Origin: Actinomyces sp. oral taxon 171 str. F0337
GTDB taxonomy: Bacteria; Actinomycetota; Actinomycetes; Actinomycetales; Actinomycetaceae
Assembly (NCBI RefSeq): GCF_005696555.1
Contig: NZ_CP040005.1
Span: forward strand, 2,046,001-2,110,000
Direction: 5' to 3'
DNA length: 64,000 nucleotides
Below, piece after piece: positions 18,513-27,303 of the stretch; within the stretch, counting starts at the first letter, position 1, and each line of letters opens with the position of its first letter. Made by a program: the position numbers and the translations under genes. The notes below the pieces were generated by a model. That model did not search any database. It was not told the DNA's origin and worked only from the letters and a program-made list of their open reading frames with translations.

Positions 18513-18743
18513 ATGTCTCAGGCACAGAGCATCGTCGACGCTCTCGGAGGATTCGACAACATCGTGGAGATCGAGCCCTGCATCACGCGGCTGCGCTGCG
18601 AGCTGGAGGACGGTTCCCTCGTGGACGAGCCGGCACTGAAGGCCGCGGGCGCGCACGGAGTTGTCAAGCTCGGCGACATCGTGCAGGTCGTGGTCGGTCC
18701 CAACGCGGACACGATCGCGGAGGACATCGAGGACCTGCGGTGA
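18513..18743 (+). CDS. PTS IIB subunit, glucose/GlcNAc family (stand-alone)
   Basis: A 76-residue single-domain IIB protein. The phosphorylated residue is Cys23 in the family motif EPCITRLR. The rest (DEPALKAAGAHGVVKLGDIVQVVVGPNAD) fits the small alpha/beta IIB fold. It receives phosphate from IIA and passes it to the sugar bound by the membrane IIC. A CAGGAGGA ribosome-binding site precedes ATG 18513. The last codons overlap the IIA start by 4 bases (GTGA), so the two are translationally coupled. A second, similar IIB is encoded at 22020-22247. Confidence 0.93.
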   Translation: MSQAQSIVDALGGFDNIVEIEPCITRLRCELEDGSLVDEPALKAAGAHGVVKLGDIVQVVVGPNADTIAEDIEDLR

Positions 18744-19201
18744 GCCTGACCGTCCAGTCCCCGGTTTCCGGCCTCGTCGTCGCTCTCGACGACGTTCCCG
18801 ACCCTGTCTTCGCCGGCAAGATCGTTGGTCCCGGTGTGGCCGTCACCCCGGACCCCGCTTCCGGGGACGAGGTCAGCGCCCTGGCACCGATCAGTGGAAC
18901 CATCACGAAGATCCATCCCCACGCCTACGTTATCACCAACGATGACGGCCGCAGCGTTCTGGTCCACCTGGGGCTGGACACCGTGGGTCTCGGGGGCAGT
19001 GGCTTCACTCTCCTGGCCGGTGAGGGGGAGACCGTCGACGCGGGCAGCCCCGTCATCAGCTGGTCCCCGGCCCGGATCGAGGCCAGTGGGCTCAACCCGA
19101 TCGTCCCCGTCATCGCCCTGGAGGGCGATGAGTCCGATCTGGAGCCCGTGTCACCCGGCTGCAGGGTCGCAGCCGGCGACACGCTCGTGACCTGGACGTA
19201 A
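18740..19201 (+). CDS. crr: PTS IIA subunit, glucose type
   Basis: The 153-residue protein is a IIA-Glc (Crr) homologue. It accepts phosphate from HPr and donates it to IIB. His61 (IHPHAYV) and the phosphorylated His76 (VHLGLDTV) correspond to His75 and His90 of E. coli IIA-Glc. SPVSGLVVALDDVPDPVFAGKI and APISGTITKIHPHA are classical. The GTG start at 18740 overlaps the IIB stop codon. In Streptomyces crr is a separate DasR target cotranscribed with ptsI; here it is paired with IIB and ptsI lies 3.4 kb away. It may also have regulatory roles in inducer exclusion, which the sequence cannot show. Confidence 0.93.
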   Translation: MSLTVQSPVSGLVVALDDVPDPVFAGKIVGPGVAVTPDPASGDEVSALAPISGTITKIHPHAYVITNDDGRSVLVHLGLDTVGLGGSGFTLLAGEGETVDAGSPVISWSPARIEASGLNPIVPVIALEGDESDLEPVSPGCRVAAGDTLVTWT

Positions 19202-19251
19202 GTCCGAGCGCGCGTCCGGTCTCATTCGGACCCTGCTGAACTACGCGTGGT

Positions 19252-19276
19252 CCCGACCGTCACACTGACGGTCGGG
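19252..19276. terminator. Bidirectional terminator between IIA and malQ
   Basis: An 11-bp perfect stem CCCGACCGTCA/TGACGGTCGGG with a 3-base CAC loop lies between the convergent crr and malQ genes. No clear T-run follows. Confidence 0.75.
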
Positions 19277-19343
19277 TCCACAGCATCTCACTGACCCACC
19301 CGACTCCGGTCCGCCCGTTCCGGTGAGCGCGGACCAGGATCCC

Positions 19344-21563
19344 TCAGTCCCGTGGAGCCATCTCGTCGCGCACGACGCTCAGCAGGCTGCCCAGGCGCGC
19401 GTTCTCGGGCAGGTCGTCGACCAGGACGACCTCGCCCGCGCCGTCGGCCAGCGGGATCCGCCAGTTGGGGTACTCCTGGTCCGTGCCGGGCTGGTTCTGA
19501 GCACGACGCTCCCCCACGCCGTCGACCAGGGCGATGCCGACCAGGACCGAGGGGGTGCGCACCACGTAGCGGTGCAGGGCCTCCACGACCTGACGCTCGG
19601 TGGGCGCGTCCTCCAGCAGGCTGTGCTCGCGCAGCCGGGCGGTCATCCGGTCGCGCTCAATGCGAGCCTCGGTGCGCACCTGCTCGACCGGCTCGGTGAG
19701 CAGGCCGAGACGCTCACGCAGATCAACGTGCTCGTCAGCCAGGTAGCCGGCAGTCGGGGGAAGATCGTGGGTGTTGACCGTGGACAGGGCGAGCCTGCGG
19801 TAGTCCTGGGGCTGGAGGGGCCAGCCGTCATGCTGCTTCTCGAACCACAGGACGCTGGTTCCCAGCACGCCGCGGCTGGCCAGGTAGTCGCGCGCCCAGG
19901 GCTCCACGGTTCCCAGGTCCTCACCGATGACGACGGCACCGGCCCGGTGAGCCTCCAGGAGGACGACGCCGAGCATGGCCTCGTGGTCGTAGCGTACGTA
20001 GGCGCCGTGGTCTGCGCCCATGCCCTCAGGAATCCACCACAGACGGAACAGGCCGATGATGTGGTCCACGCGCAGCGCGCCGGCGTGACGCAGGACCGTG
20101 CGCACCATGTCGCGCAGAGGGGCGTAGGCACTGCGCGCCAGGTACTCGGGGTTCCACGGCGGCTGGGACCAGTTCTGGCCCTGCTGGTTGTACATGTCCG
20201 GCGGAGCCCCCACGGTGACTCCGGAGGCGAAGGCCTCCGGGTTTGACCATACGTCCGCTCCCTGCGAGTGCACACCCACGGCGAGGTCGTCCATGATGCC
20301 CAGGGCCATCCCCGAGGCCAGGGCCTCGGTCTGGGCGCGGGCCAGCTGTTCGTCGACGATCCACTGCAGCCAGGCGAAGAAATCGATGCGCTCGGCCAGC
20401 TGGTGCGCCTCGTTGGCGACGTAGGCGGAGTCCGCCTCCCGCAGCGTGGCGGGCCAGGACTGCAGGGGCCCGTGCTTCTCCACCAGCGCGCTCCACAGGG
20501 CGAAGCGCTCCAGCCCCTCGCCCTGCTCGGCGCGGAAGCGCTCGAAGTCTCGCTGGCGGGAGTAGGAGCGACCGGCGGCGAAGATAACCTCGAGGGCCTC
20601 TCGCTTGGCCTTCCACACCACGTCGCGGTCGATCGGCTCGGCGCTCAGGTCACTGTCCTTGACCTCCTCGAAGGCCCACTGCACGAGCGAGCGCTTGGGG
20701 CCGGACAGGTGGGCCACCTCGAGGATGTTCTCCGGCCGGATGTAGATCGGGTTGACGAAGCGACGCGTCACCGGCAGGTAGGGCGAGGGGGTCATCGGCG
20801 CCACCGGCTCAGCCGCGTGCAGCGGGTTGATGAGCAGGAAGTCGGCCCCCTGGTCCCCCAGGAAGGCGGCGAGCTCAGTGAGGTCATCAGCGTCGCCGGT
20901 CCCCCACGACCTGCGCGAGCGGATCGAGTACAGCTGGGTCATGACTCCCCAGCCGCGTTCACCGAGGGACTCGGGCAGATCGAGGTGGTTGGGGGTGACA
21001 GCCAGAGCCGAGGTCACCGTGACGGTCTCCACCTCACCGTCGGCGGGCGGCCCGGCGTGAGCCCCCTGCGGGGCCGACTGGTCGGTGGAGCTGGAGCCGG
21101 GGCTGACCTCGGCGATGATCCGGTGCCACCCCAGGGGCAGATCAGCTCCGAGGATGAAGGAGGCTCGGCCACGTTTGATGCCGTCCACCTCCCGAGGCAC
21201 GGTCCAGTCCTCGGTCTGAGTCAGCTCACGGACGCCGCCGTCCTCCAGCTCAACGCGTACCCGTACCTTGGCACCGTCGGGCACATAGACGGGGACGGTG
21301 GACTCCACGCCGCCGCGCGTGACGACCGTGGGAGCGAGCGTCTGGCGCCAGGGGGCATCCTCGACCTCTCGCAGAGCGCGCCCGACCTCCTCCTCGGAGT
21401 GGGTGCTCACCCCCAACGCGGCGAGTACGGCCTTGAGGGTGGCGCTTGACGGGGAGGCAAGGTTGCCGTGATAGTCCCAGTACTCGGTGGAGACACCGTG
21501 TGCCTCGGCGAGTTGCTTGAGGCTCTCGGAAGCAGGTAACTGGTCGTCGTTGAACTCGTTCAT
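19344..21563 (-). CDS. malQ: 4-alpha-glucanotransferase (amylomaltase)
   Basis: MalQ transfers alpha-1,4-glucan segments between maltodextrins, releasing glucose, in the cytosol. The 739-residue protein is a GH77 enzyme with the N-terminal beta-rich extension seen in actinobacterial and E. coli-type MalQ (residues ~1-160), followed by the TIM-barrel. The nucleophile Asp lies in LRVDHIIGLFRLWWIPEG, the acid/base Glu in VIGEDLGTVEPW, and the third Asp in TVNTHDLPPTAGY. The Y-rich acceptor loop around MYNQQGQNW and WNPEYLARSAY is also conserved. The ATG at 21563 gives the family start, though no clear ribosome-binding site precedes it. It sits between the two halves of the PTS region but has no evident regulatory link to it. 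Confidence 0.94.
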   Translation of the reverse strand: MNEFNDDQLPASESLKQLAEAHGVSTEYWDYHGNLASPSSATLKAVLAALGVSTHSEEEVGRALREVEDAPWRQTLAPTVVTRGGVESTVPVYVPDGAKVRVRVELEDGGVRELTQTEDWTVPREVDGIKRGRASFILGADLPLGWHRIIAEVSPGSSSTDQSAPQGAHAGPPADGEVETVTVTSALAVTPNHLDLPESLGERGWGVMTQLYSIRSRRSWGTGDADDLTELAAFLGDQGADFLLINPLHAAEPVAPMTPSPYLPVTRRFVNPIYIRPENILEVAHLSGPKRSLVQWAFEEVKDSDLSAEPIDRDVVWKAKREALEVIFAAGRSYSRQRDFERFRAEQGEGLERFALWSALVEKHGPLQSWPATLREADSAYVANEAHQLAERIDFFAWLQWIVDEQLARAQTEALASGMALGIMDDLAVGVHSQGADVWSNPEAFASGVTVGAPPDMYNQQGQNWSQPPWNPEYLARSAYAPLRDMVRTVLRHAGALRVDHIIGLFRLWWIPEGMGADHGAYVRYDHEAMLGVVLLEAHRAGAVVIGEDLGTVEPWARDYLASRGVLGTSVLWFEKQHDGWPLQPQDYRRLALSTVNTHDLPPTAGYLADEHVDLRERLGLLTEPVEQVRTEARIERDRMTARLREHSLLEDAPTERQVVEALHRYVVRTPSVLVGIALVDGVGERRAQNQPGTDQEYPNWRIPLADGAGEVVLVDDLPENARLGSLLSVVRDEMAPRD

Positions 21564-21947
21564 GTGCGTGGGTCAGCCTTGCGTGAGCAGATGTGCGGTG
21601 GAGCGCCATGGAGCGGGCATGGAGCAAGGTTGCGCTCCGCCATCACCCCTGGGGATGGATGGGTCGGATCGGGATGCGGACGCTAGCAGGACTAGCAGTG
21701 TCCAAGTGTGCCCTAGCGGCTGAGGGTTGTGCACGCGCCGCACCGTGTTCTCTGATGTTTTGCTGCAACTGTTTCACCGTGAGGTGCCGGGATGGCGCCA
21801 CTGCGGATGAGAAACTCGAGGAAGGTGCGCCCGGGACGACACGGCTGGTCGACGATCGGCAAGCCGGCGGGCAAGGCCGGTGTCCCGTTCTCGACATGAG
21901 TCCGAATGAGTCCGAGTGCTGTACCGAGTGATGTAAAAGGACAGACA
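21564..21947. other. Intergenic region upstream of malQ
   Basis: No gene is supported here. It separates the malQ start from the end of the second IIB gene on the same strand and must hold the malQ promoter, which I cannot pinpoint. Two direct CTAGCAG copies (21683-21689 and 21692-21698) lie 120-135 bases upstream of malQ and could be a regulator site. Confidence 0.4.
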
Positions 21948-21989
21948 GGTCGCCCGACTCCACGTTGAAGGTGCTGGAGCCGGGCGACC
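21948..21989 (-). terminator. Terminator of the second IIB gene
   Basis: 15-base arms GGTCGCCCGACTCCA (21948-21962) and TGGAGCCGGGCGACC (21975-21989) pair with one G-U type mismatch. On the minus strand the stem is followed by TGTCTGTCCTTTTAC, a good T-rich tail. It lies 30 bases past the IIB stop. Confidence 0.85.
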
Positions 21990-22019
21990 GTGCAGACCGT
22001 CCGGGAACCGGGTGATCAG

Positions 22020-22247
22020 TCAGAGAGCCGCGATCTCTGAGGCGAGGTTGTCCGCCGTGGGCCCCACGACGACCTGGACGATGCGGCCGGAACGCACCAC
22101 GCCGAAGGCGCCGGCCGCCCGCAGCGCCTCCTCATCTACCTTCGTCTGATCGGCGACCTCGACGCGCAGACGCGTGATGCACGGCTCGAGATCGGTGATG
22201 TTCTCCTGGCCGCCGAGACCGGCGACGATGTCTGATGCAGTGCTCAT
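22020..22247 (-). CDS. Second PTS IIB subunit, glucose/GlcNAc family (stand-alone)
   Basis: A 75-residue stand-alone IIB, similar to the one at 18513-18743, with the phosphorylated Cys23 in EPCITRLR. It is monocistronic, with its own terminator, and divergent from ptsI. The ATG at 22247 was chosen because it follows GGAAGGAGAAGCC and aligns with the start of the other IIB. Two IIB proteins with one IIC suggest either use with a second permease outside the window or paralogues with different expression. No DasR-like site was seen upstream of it. Confidence 0.92.
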   Translation of the reverse strand: MSTASDIVAGLGGQENITDLEPCITRLRVEVADQTKVDEEALRAAGAFGVVRSGRIVQVVVGPTADNLASEIAAL

Positions 22248-22604
22248 GGCTTCTCCTTCCCGGTTCCCGTCCTCGCGCAATCCCCGGTCATGCGCTTGGT
22301 CGGGCAGCTGAGGTCCTTCGTGCTCACGATCACTTTATCCCACCTCCACCTCGTCCGCGGCGAAGAATTCGGGTCGGGAGGGACGTGTGCACGGAGGCCG
22401 CAGGCCTGACGCACCGGAGGTGACCGCGCAGGAGGAACCTCCTCGCCTGACGACATTCCCTCACGTAACCTTACGGGAACGCGACAGATGCCTTGACGAC
22501 GCCGCAGAGGAGCTCGTTATTCCCCTGGCGGAAACGTCTCATCCCGGCCACAGTCGGGGCACAATGAGCGATGATCCCCATTCGTCTCCGATGAGGAGCA
22601 CCAC
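22248..22604. other. Divergent intergenic region between the second IIB and ptsI
   Basis: This 357-base stretch holds the promoters for both divergent genes. A candidate ptsI promoter is listed separately. A CGTAA-CC-TTACG inverted repeat lies at 22464-22475, about 20 bases upstream of its -35. I found no convincing DasR-type operator and no small gene. Confidence 0.5.
22493..22522 (+). promoter_or_regulatory. Putative ptsI promoter
   Basis: -35 TTGACG (22493-22498) and -10 TTATTC (22517-22522) with an 18-base spacer. The leader to ATG 22605 would be about 75 bases. The -10 is weak, so the call is tentative. Confidence 0.4.
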
Positions 22605-24302
22605 ATGACAGCGTCCGACACCACCTCCACAACTCTGTCCGGCATCGGTGTGAGCCCTGGGCTTGTGGCCGGTCCCGTCGCCAGGATGGCACCTCCCATT
22701 CCTGAGCCCGAGATCGCGACCCTCGAGTCCAGTCGCGACGTCGAGAAGGAGTGCGAGCGCATCGCGCTGGCGGCCCAGCAGGTCAAGAAGGGCCTGGAGC
22801 TGTCCGCAGCCGAGGCCAAGGCCGAGGCCCGTACCCTCCTTGAGACCACTGCGCAGATGGCCGCCGACCCCACCCTGACCTCGACGGCGCAGGCCATGGT
22901 GCGCGAGAAGCGCTTGGTTCCAGAGCGCGCCGTGTGGGAGTCCGCGGGGACACTGGCCACCATGCTGGAGTCCCTGGGCGGCTACATGGCCGAGCGTACC
23001 CGTGACGTCCAGGATGTGCGCGACCGCATCGTCGCCGTCCTGACCGAGTCCCCGATGCCGGGGATCCCCCGCCTGCCCGAGCCCTTCGTGCTCGTGGCCA
23101 CCGATCTGGCCCCGGCCGACACCGCGCTGCTGGACCCCGAGAAGGTCATCGCCTTCATCACCTCCGAGGGTGGCCCCACCTCCCACACCGCGATCCTGGC
23201 GCGCGCCCTGGGCATGCCGGCGATCGTCGGCACTGGCGAGGAGGTCACCGACGCCCTGGCCGAGGGCGACATCGTCCTGGTCGACGGCACGAAGGGAAGC
23301 ATCACCCTCAACCCCTCCGAGGACGCTCTGCGCCGGGCCCGAGAGCTTGCCTCGCGCGTGCGCGTCTTCAACGGTGACGGCGCCACGAAGGACGGCCACG
23401 AGGTCCAGCTGCTGGCCAATGTCGGTGACGCGGCCGGCGCCCGCAGCGCCGCGGAGGCCGGGGCCATGGGCATCGGCCTGTTCCGCACCGAGTTCTGCTT
23501 CCTGGACCAGCCCGAGGAGCCCACGGTAGAGGCTCAGGTGGAGGCCTACCAGGGCGTCCTCGAGGCCTTCCCCGGCAAGAAAGTCGTGGTGCGCACGCTT
23601 GACGCCGGGGCGGACAAGCCGTTGCCCTTCCTGACCGACGCCACCGAGGCCAACCCGGCGCTCGGCGTGCGCGCCTACCGCACGACGCGCCGCGACCCCG
23701 AGGTCCTGGACCACCAGCTCGAGGCCCTGGCCAAGGCCGAGGCTGCCACCGAGGCCAAGGTGTGGGTCATGGCCCCGATGATCTCCACGGCCGACGAGGC
23801 CGAGGCCTTCACGCAGAAGGCCCGCTCCTACGGCCTGAAGACGGCCGGAATGATGATCGAGGTGCCCTCGGCCGCACTCATGGCCGACAAGCTCTTCGAG
23901 CACGCCGACTTCGCCTCCGTGGGAACCAACGACCTCACCCAGTACGTCATGGCGGCCGACCGTCTGCTGTCCTCACTGGCGGACTTGTCCACGGCCTGGC
24001 AGCCGGCCGTCCTGCGTCTGATCGGCACCGCGTGCGAGGGGGCCTCCCCCAAGGGACGTCCGGTAGGCGTGTGCGGTGAGGCCGCCGCGGACCCGGCGCT
24101 GGCCTCCGTCCTCGTGGGTCTGGGAGTCGCCTCCCTGTCGATGACGGCACGTGCGCTGCCGGATGTCGATTCCGTTCTGAAGTCCGTCACGCTTGCCGAG
24201 TGCCAGGAGCTGGCGAAGATCGCTCTGGACGCGGCAACAGCCGAGGACGCGCGCACGGCGGTGCGTGCGCAGCTGCCGATCCTGGAGGAGCTCGGCCTGT
24301 GA
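22605..24302 (+). CDS. ptsI: PTS enzyme I (phosphoenolpyruvate-protein phosphotransferase)
   Basis: Enzyme I takes phosphate from phosphoenolpyruvate and passes it to HPr, starting the PTS cascade. The 565-residue protein has the HPr-binding N-terminal domain, the swivelling domain with phosphorylated His194 in GGPTSHTAILAR, and the PEP-binding TIM barrel. The barrel carries GIGLFRTEFCFLD, WVMAPMISTADEAE and the catalytic region GVCGEAAADPALASVLVGLG with its Cys. The length is normal. The ribosome-binding site GAGGAGCACCAC precedes ATG 22605. HPr (ptsH) is not in the window. The gene overlaps the tesB start by 4 bases. Confidence 0.96.
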   Translation: MTASDTTSTTLSGIGVSPGLVAGPVARMAPPIPEPEIATLESSRDVEKECERIALAAQQVKKGLELSAAEAKAEARTLLETTAQMAADPTLTSTAQAMVREKRLVPERAVWESAGTLATMLESLGGYMAERTRDVQDVRDRIVAVLTESPMPGIPRLPEPFVLVATDLAPADTALLDPEKVIAFITSEGGPTSHTAILARALGMPAIVGTGEEVTDALAEGDIVLVDGTKGSITLNPSEDALRRARELASRVRVFNGDGATKDGHEVQLLANVGDAAGARSAAEAGAMGIGLFRTEFCFLDQPEEPTVEAQVEAYQGVLEAFPGKKVVVRTLDAGADKPLPFLTDATEANPALGVRAYRTTRRDPEVLDHQLEALAKAEAATEAKVWVMAPMISTADEAEAFTQKARSYGLKTAGMMIEVPSAALMADKLFEHADFASVGTNDLTQYVMAADRLLSSLADLSTAWQPAVLRLIGTACEGASPKGRPVGVCGEAAADPALASVLVGLGVASLSMTARALPDVDSVLKSVTLAECQELAKIALDAATAEDARTAVRAQLPILEELGL

Positions 24303-25279
24303 CAACCCCTTACCCCGTCCCCGCCGCCACGGAGGAGCCCCTCGGGTCGGTGACCCGGATCCTCAGCCTGGCGGCGGGTGACGGGGAGGACATCTTCTCC
24401 GGGGGCTCCCTGCCCCAGCTCTCGGGCCGGGTTTACGGAGGACAGGTGGTTGCCCAGGGCATGCTCGCCGCGGCCTCCACAATCGAGGACGACGGTGACG
24501 GCGAACGCCTGCCGCACTCGGTCCACGCCTTCTTCATGCGAGGCGGACAGCCCGACACGCCGATCACCTTCACCGTCGAGCGCCTGCACGACGGACGGTC
24601 CTTCTCCCAACGGCGCACGGCCGCCTCCCAGGAGGGCACGCAGATCCTGACGATGCTCACCTCCTTCCAGGAGGAGCAGGAGGGCGCCGACCTCCATGTC
24701 CCAGCCCCCTCGGTTCCGCGACCTGAGGACTTAACGAGCGCTCTGGAGATCTTCCGCACCATCGATCATCCGGTGGCGCGTTTCCTGGGGCGCACGGCGG
24801 CCTTCGACCTCAGGCACGTGGAGGGCAACCTCTACCTGCGCCCCGCTGAGGATCGTGCCGGCCGCCAGCACCTGTGGATGCGATCGCGCAGCCGTATCCC
24901 GGAGCAGACCTCCCAGACAGTGCACCGGGCGCTACTGGCCTACGTGTGCGACCAGGTGATGCTGGAGCCGGTGCTGCGAAGCCAGGGACTGTCCTGGCGC
25001 AGCGAGGGCTTGAGTCTGGCGACCCTCGATCACGCCCAGTGGTTCCACCGGGACGTCGACATGGGCGACTGGCTGCTCTATGTGCAGGACTCCCCCTCCT
25101 CACAGGGCGGCCGCGGCATGGCTCGCGCCCAGGTCTTCGACTCATCCGGTCGCCTGGTGTCGACCATCGCCCAGGAGGGCATGGTGCGCATGCCCACCGG
25201 CTCCCAGTCCGACGGCGGTTCGGGACGTTGGCGGATCCGGATGGGTGAAGGCGACGACGGCAGCGCGATCCCCGGCTGA
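24299..25279 (+). CDS. tesB: Acyl-CoA thioesterase II (TesB family)
   Basis: TesB hydrolyses medium- and long-chain acyl-CoAs to free fatty acids and CoA. The 326-residue protein has the double hot-dog fold: first half with GRVYGGQVVAQGMLAA and PHSVHAFFMRGG, second half with SLATLDHAQWFHRDVDMGDWLLY, which includes the conserved Asp-His region. The GTG start at 24299 overlaps the ptsI stop (GTGA), so it is probably translated by coupling with ptsI; no separate function linking it to sugar uptake is evident. A start further upstream would lie wholly inside ptsI. The last ~20 residues are Gly/Ser-rich and not conserved. Confidence 0.92.
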   Translation: MTTPYPVPAATEEPLGSVTRILSLAAGDGEDIFSGGSLPQLSGRVYGGQVVAQGMLAAASTIEDDGDGERLPHSVHAFFMRGGQPDTPITFTVERLHDGRSFSQRRTAASQEGTQILTMLTSFQEEQEGADLHVPAPSVPRPEDLTSALEIFRTIDHPVARFLGRTAAFDLRHVEGNLYLRPAEDRAGRQHLWMRSRSRIPEQTSQTVHRALLAYVCDQVMLEPVLRSQGLSWRSEGLSLATLDHAQWFHRDVDMGDWLLYVQDSPSSQGGRGMARAQVFDSSGRLVSTIAQEGMVRMPTGSQSDGGSGRWRIRMGEGDDGSAIPG

Positions 25280-25558
25280 AGCCTTCTGCTCACCCCATCG
25301 CCTAAATCCCCACAACTTGGACGACATAGATACATGTACTGGATTTCTCTCCAGAGGTGAGAATAAGGTCAGCCTGAATATCGAGACGACAGAGTGAGGA
25401 CATTGATGTCGAGGTGGAGCCACCCAAAATAAAAACGCAAGCAAGACCGCGTGCAAGAACTACTTTCACCAACACACGCCCCCCAATTATGAACACAATC
25501 ACACCAACCTCCGCCACCCCAACGATCAATTTCAAAGCCTTCATGATATGATTTAATC
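25280..25558. other. AT-richer intergenic region before the alpha/beta hydrolase
   Basis: Base composition changes abruptly after tesB; this 279-base region is clearly lower in GC than its left flank. No conserved ORF or RNA is recognisable. It ends in the promoter of the next gene and probably marks the left edge of an acquired segment. Confidence 0.5.
25547..25552 (+). promoter_or_regulatory. -10 element giving a leaderless transcript
   Basis: TATGAT ends 6 bases before the ATG at 25559, so transcription would begin at or next to the start codon. There is no Shine-Dalgarno sequence in the intervening TTAATC. No good -35 is seen. Confidence 0.55.
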
Positions 25559-26338
25559 ATGACTTTTGTAACTTTGCCGAACGACGGACATCTTTGGTAC
25601 TCCATAAGAAGCGCATCATCACCCAAGGCCCCATTAGTACTCGTCCAAGGAAGAGGCCTGGACCACCATGGATGGGACTCCGTCCTGAACGAATTCACCA
25701 ATCGACCCATCATACTCATCGACCACAGGGGCACCGGCCAGAGCACGGCTTCACTGAACTCAGAGTGGTCGACACGAGATTTCGCAAATGATGTAGTAAC
25801 CATCCTCGATCATGCAGGCATCGATAGGGCACACGTTTACGGACACTCAATGGGAGGAAGAATTGCTCAGTGGCTCGGAGCGGAGCACGCCGACCGCATT
25901 ATTACACTCACCATTGGGGGCACCAGCGTTGGCGACGGAACTGGACTACCTCGCCCCACCATTGGCGCAGCGGCCCTAGCATCCGGGGACCCGAGCGCAC
26001 TGGCTTCACTCTTCTATCCGGATGTTTGGGTCGCAGCAAATCCTCAACAAGCCACCAGCGTCCTCCCTGAGCCTCATTCACCAGAAGCAATGAGCATCCA
26101 CAGCAAGGCCTCAGACCGACCTGACGGGCCAGCTCCAGAGAAAATCACGACCCCCACCTTAATCCTCCACGGCGCGAATGACCCCATCTCCGACCCCGGC
26201 AACGCAGCAATTCTTGGAAAGAGAATCCCAAATTCGGAAGTATTGATGGTTCCAGATGCCAGGCACGCCTACTGGGCCGGAAAACCAGATGTTCATTCCT
26301 CGGTTGCGAAATTCCTTTCATCGAACGACCCGAACTGA
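25559..26338 (+). CDS. Alpha/beta-fold hydrolase
   Basis: The 259-residue protein has the classical alpha/beta hydrolase order. Strand 3 and oxyanion region are LVLVQGRGLDHHGWD, followed by IILIDHRGTGQS, the nucleophile elbow GHSMGG (Ser at ~96), and the acid Asp in LILHGANDPI. The catalytic His is in DARHAYWAGKP. It has no signal peptide. Substrate is unknown; the fold covers esterases, peptidases and lactonases. Codon use and GC content are lower than in surrounding genes, which suggests acquisition. It is probably expressed from a leaderless transcript. Confidence 0.85.
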   Translation: MTFVTLPNDGHLWYSIRSASSPKAPLVLVQGRGLDHHGWDSVLNEFTNRPIILIDHRGTGQSTASLNSEWSTRDFANDVVTILDHAGIDRAHVYGHSMGGRIAQWLGAEHADRIITLTIGGTSVGDGTGLPRPTIGAAALASGDPSALASLFYPDVWVAANPQQATSVLPEPHSPEAMSIHSKASDRPDGPAPEKITTPTLILHGANDPISDPGNAAILGKRIPNSEVLMVPDARHAYWAGKPDVHSSVAKFLSSNDPN

Positions 26339-26518
26339 TGCCCTCGTTGTTCTCCCGCGTCGCGCCAGCGACTCGGTGTCCAACGTAGTTGACGTGCCTG
26401 ATCCACAGTCAATGCGGTCGAGCGACAACCTCAGAATCTCGAGAGCTCTGCTCGACCTCCAACGTTGCCGCAGATCATAATCAGCGCACCGCGCCAGATC
26501 CGACCTTCAGGCGTCACA

Positions 26519-27226
26519 TCAAAGTCCAGCGATAACCGATCCCTGCTCAGGGCATGACTGCCGGTGAAGCACCCAGGGAGCACCTCGCTGCGGGCTGCAT
26601 TGCCGGAACTCCTCAAAACGGAGCGGCACACCCTTCGCAGCATTGAGATCAGAGCTGTCCATCGCTTGGATGTGGAGATGGGGCTGCGTGGAGTTCCCGG
26701 AGTTGCCGCATCTACCGATCTGATCGCCGGCACTCACCCGGTCACCGGGTGAGTGCCGAACAGAACCTCGCTGAAGGTGCACGAGTCCAACGTAATGGGG
26801 CCCTTCGGCAACCTGGATGATCACGTGGTTTCCGGGGATGGCAGTAAGTCCCTGCCGAATCCGTTGGGGCTGACTCAATCCGTACGGGAGGAGTGTCAGT
26901 GCGGGGCGGCGCGCCTCGTGGTCGGGTTCGCCGTCGTGAACCGAGACCACGGTTCCCGTGACAGGCGAGTACAGGGGAAGGCCGAAGGCGCGGAAGAGTT
27001 CTGGTGGCTCGGGGGCGAAGAGCGCACGCAGGCTGCGCGCTGGAGCCGTGCGACCAACGTCGTCCACGGCAACGAAGTCGAGCGCGTACGTGGTGGCGAA
27101 CAGGTGAGTCCCGTGGCTGGGAACGCGGTGTGTGGGGCTGCGCTCGGTCAGCCACTGCCCGTCGAACGGAAGCTTCCCGATGACACCGCCTTCGGGGATG
27201 AGTACTGGGGTATTCCTACTCATCAT
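26519..27226 (-). CDS. M23 family metallopeptidase
   Basis: The 235-residue protein has the LytM/M23 fold. The first zinc ligands are in the HLFATTYALDFV segment (His and Asp), the second motif is PHLHIQ near residue 200, preceded by GDRVSAGDQIGRCGNSGNS. M23 enzymes cut peptide crosslinks in peptidoglycan, but this one has no visible signal peptide or membrane anchor. Proteins of this small subgroup may be exported by other routes or act on other substrates. The ATG at 27226 (followed by a second ATG) has a GGGAGGTG ribosome-binding site and is preferred to a further upstream start. The gene lies in the lower-GC accessory stretch and contains a 31-bp palindrome (26728-26758). Confidence 0.82.
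   Translation of the reverse strand: MMSRNTPVLIPEGGVIGKLPFDGQWLTERSPTHRVPSHGTHLFATTYALDFVAVDDVGRTAPARSLRALFAPEPPELFRAFGLPLYSPVTGTVVSVHDGEPDHEARRPALTLLPYGLSQPQRIRQGLTAIPGNHVIIQVAEGPHYVGLVHLQRGSVRHSPGDRVSAGDQIGRCGNSGNSTQPHLHIQAMDSSDLNAAKGVPLRFEEFRQCSPQRGAPWVLHRQSCPEQGSVIAGL
26728..26758. repeat. 31-bp near-perfect palindrome inside the M23 gene
   Basis: CGGCACTCACCCGGT (26728-26742), a single central C, and ACCGGGTGAGTGCCG (26744-26758). The arms match at all 15 positions. It lies in the sequence encoding RHSPGDRVSAG. Confidence 0.9.
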
Positions 27227-27303
27227 GACACCTCCCACAACACCGATCAGCGCAATCGGTCCCAACTAACAATACGCGCGAGCTCGCCGCCTGAAACAGG
27301 ACT

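Noticed and set aside
21593..21931. 112-codon frame in the gap upstream of malQ
   Set aside because: No conserved content or ribosome-binding site; includes the likely malQ promoter region.
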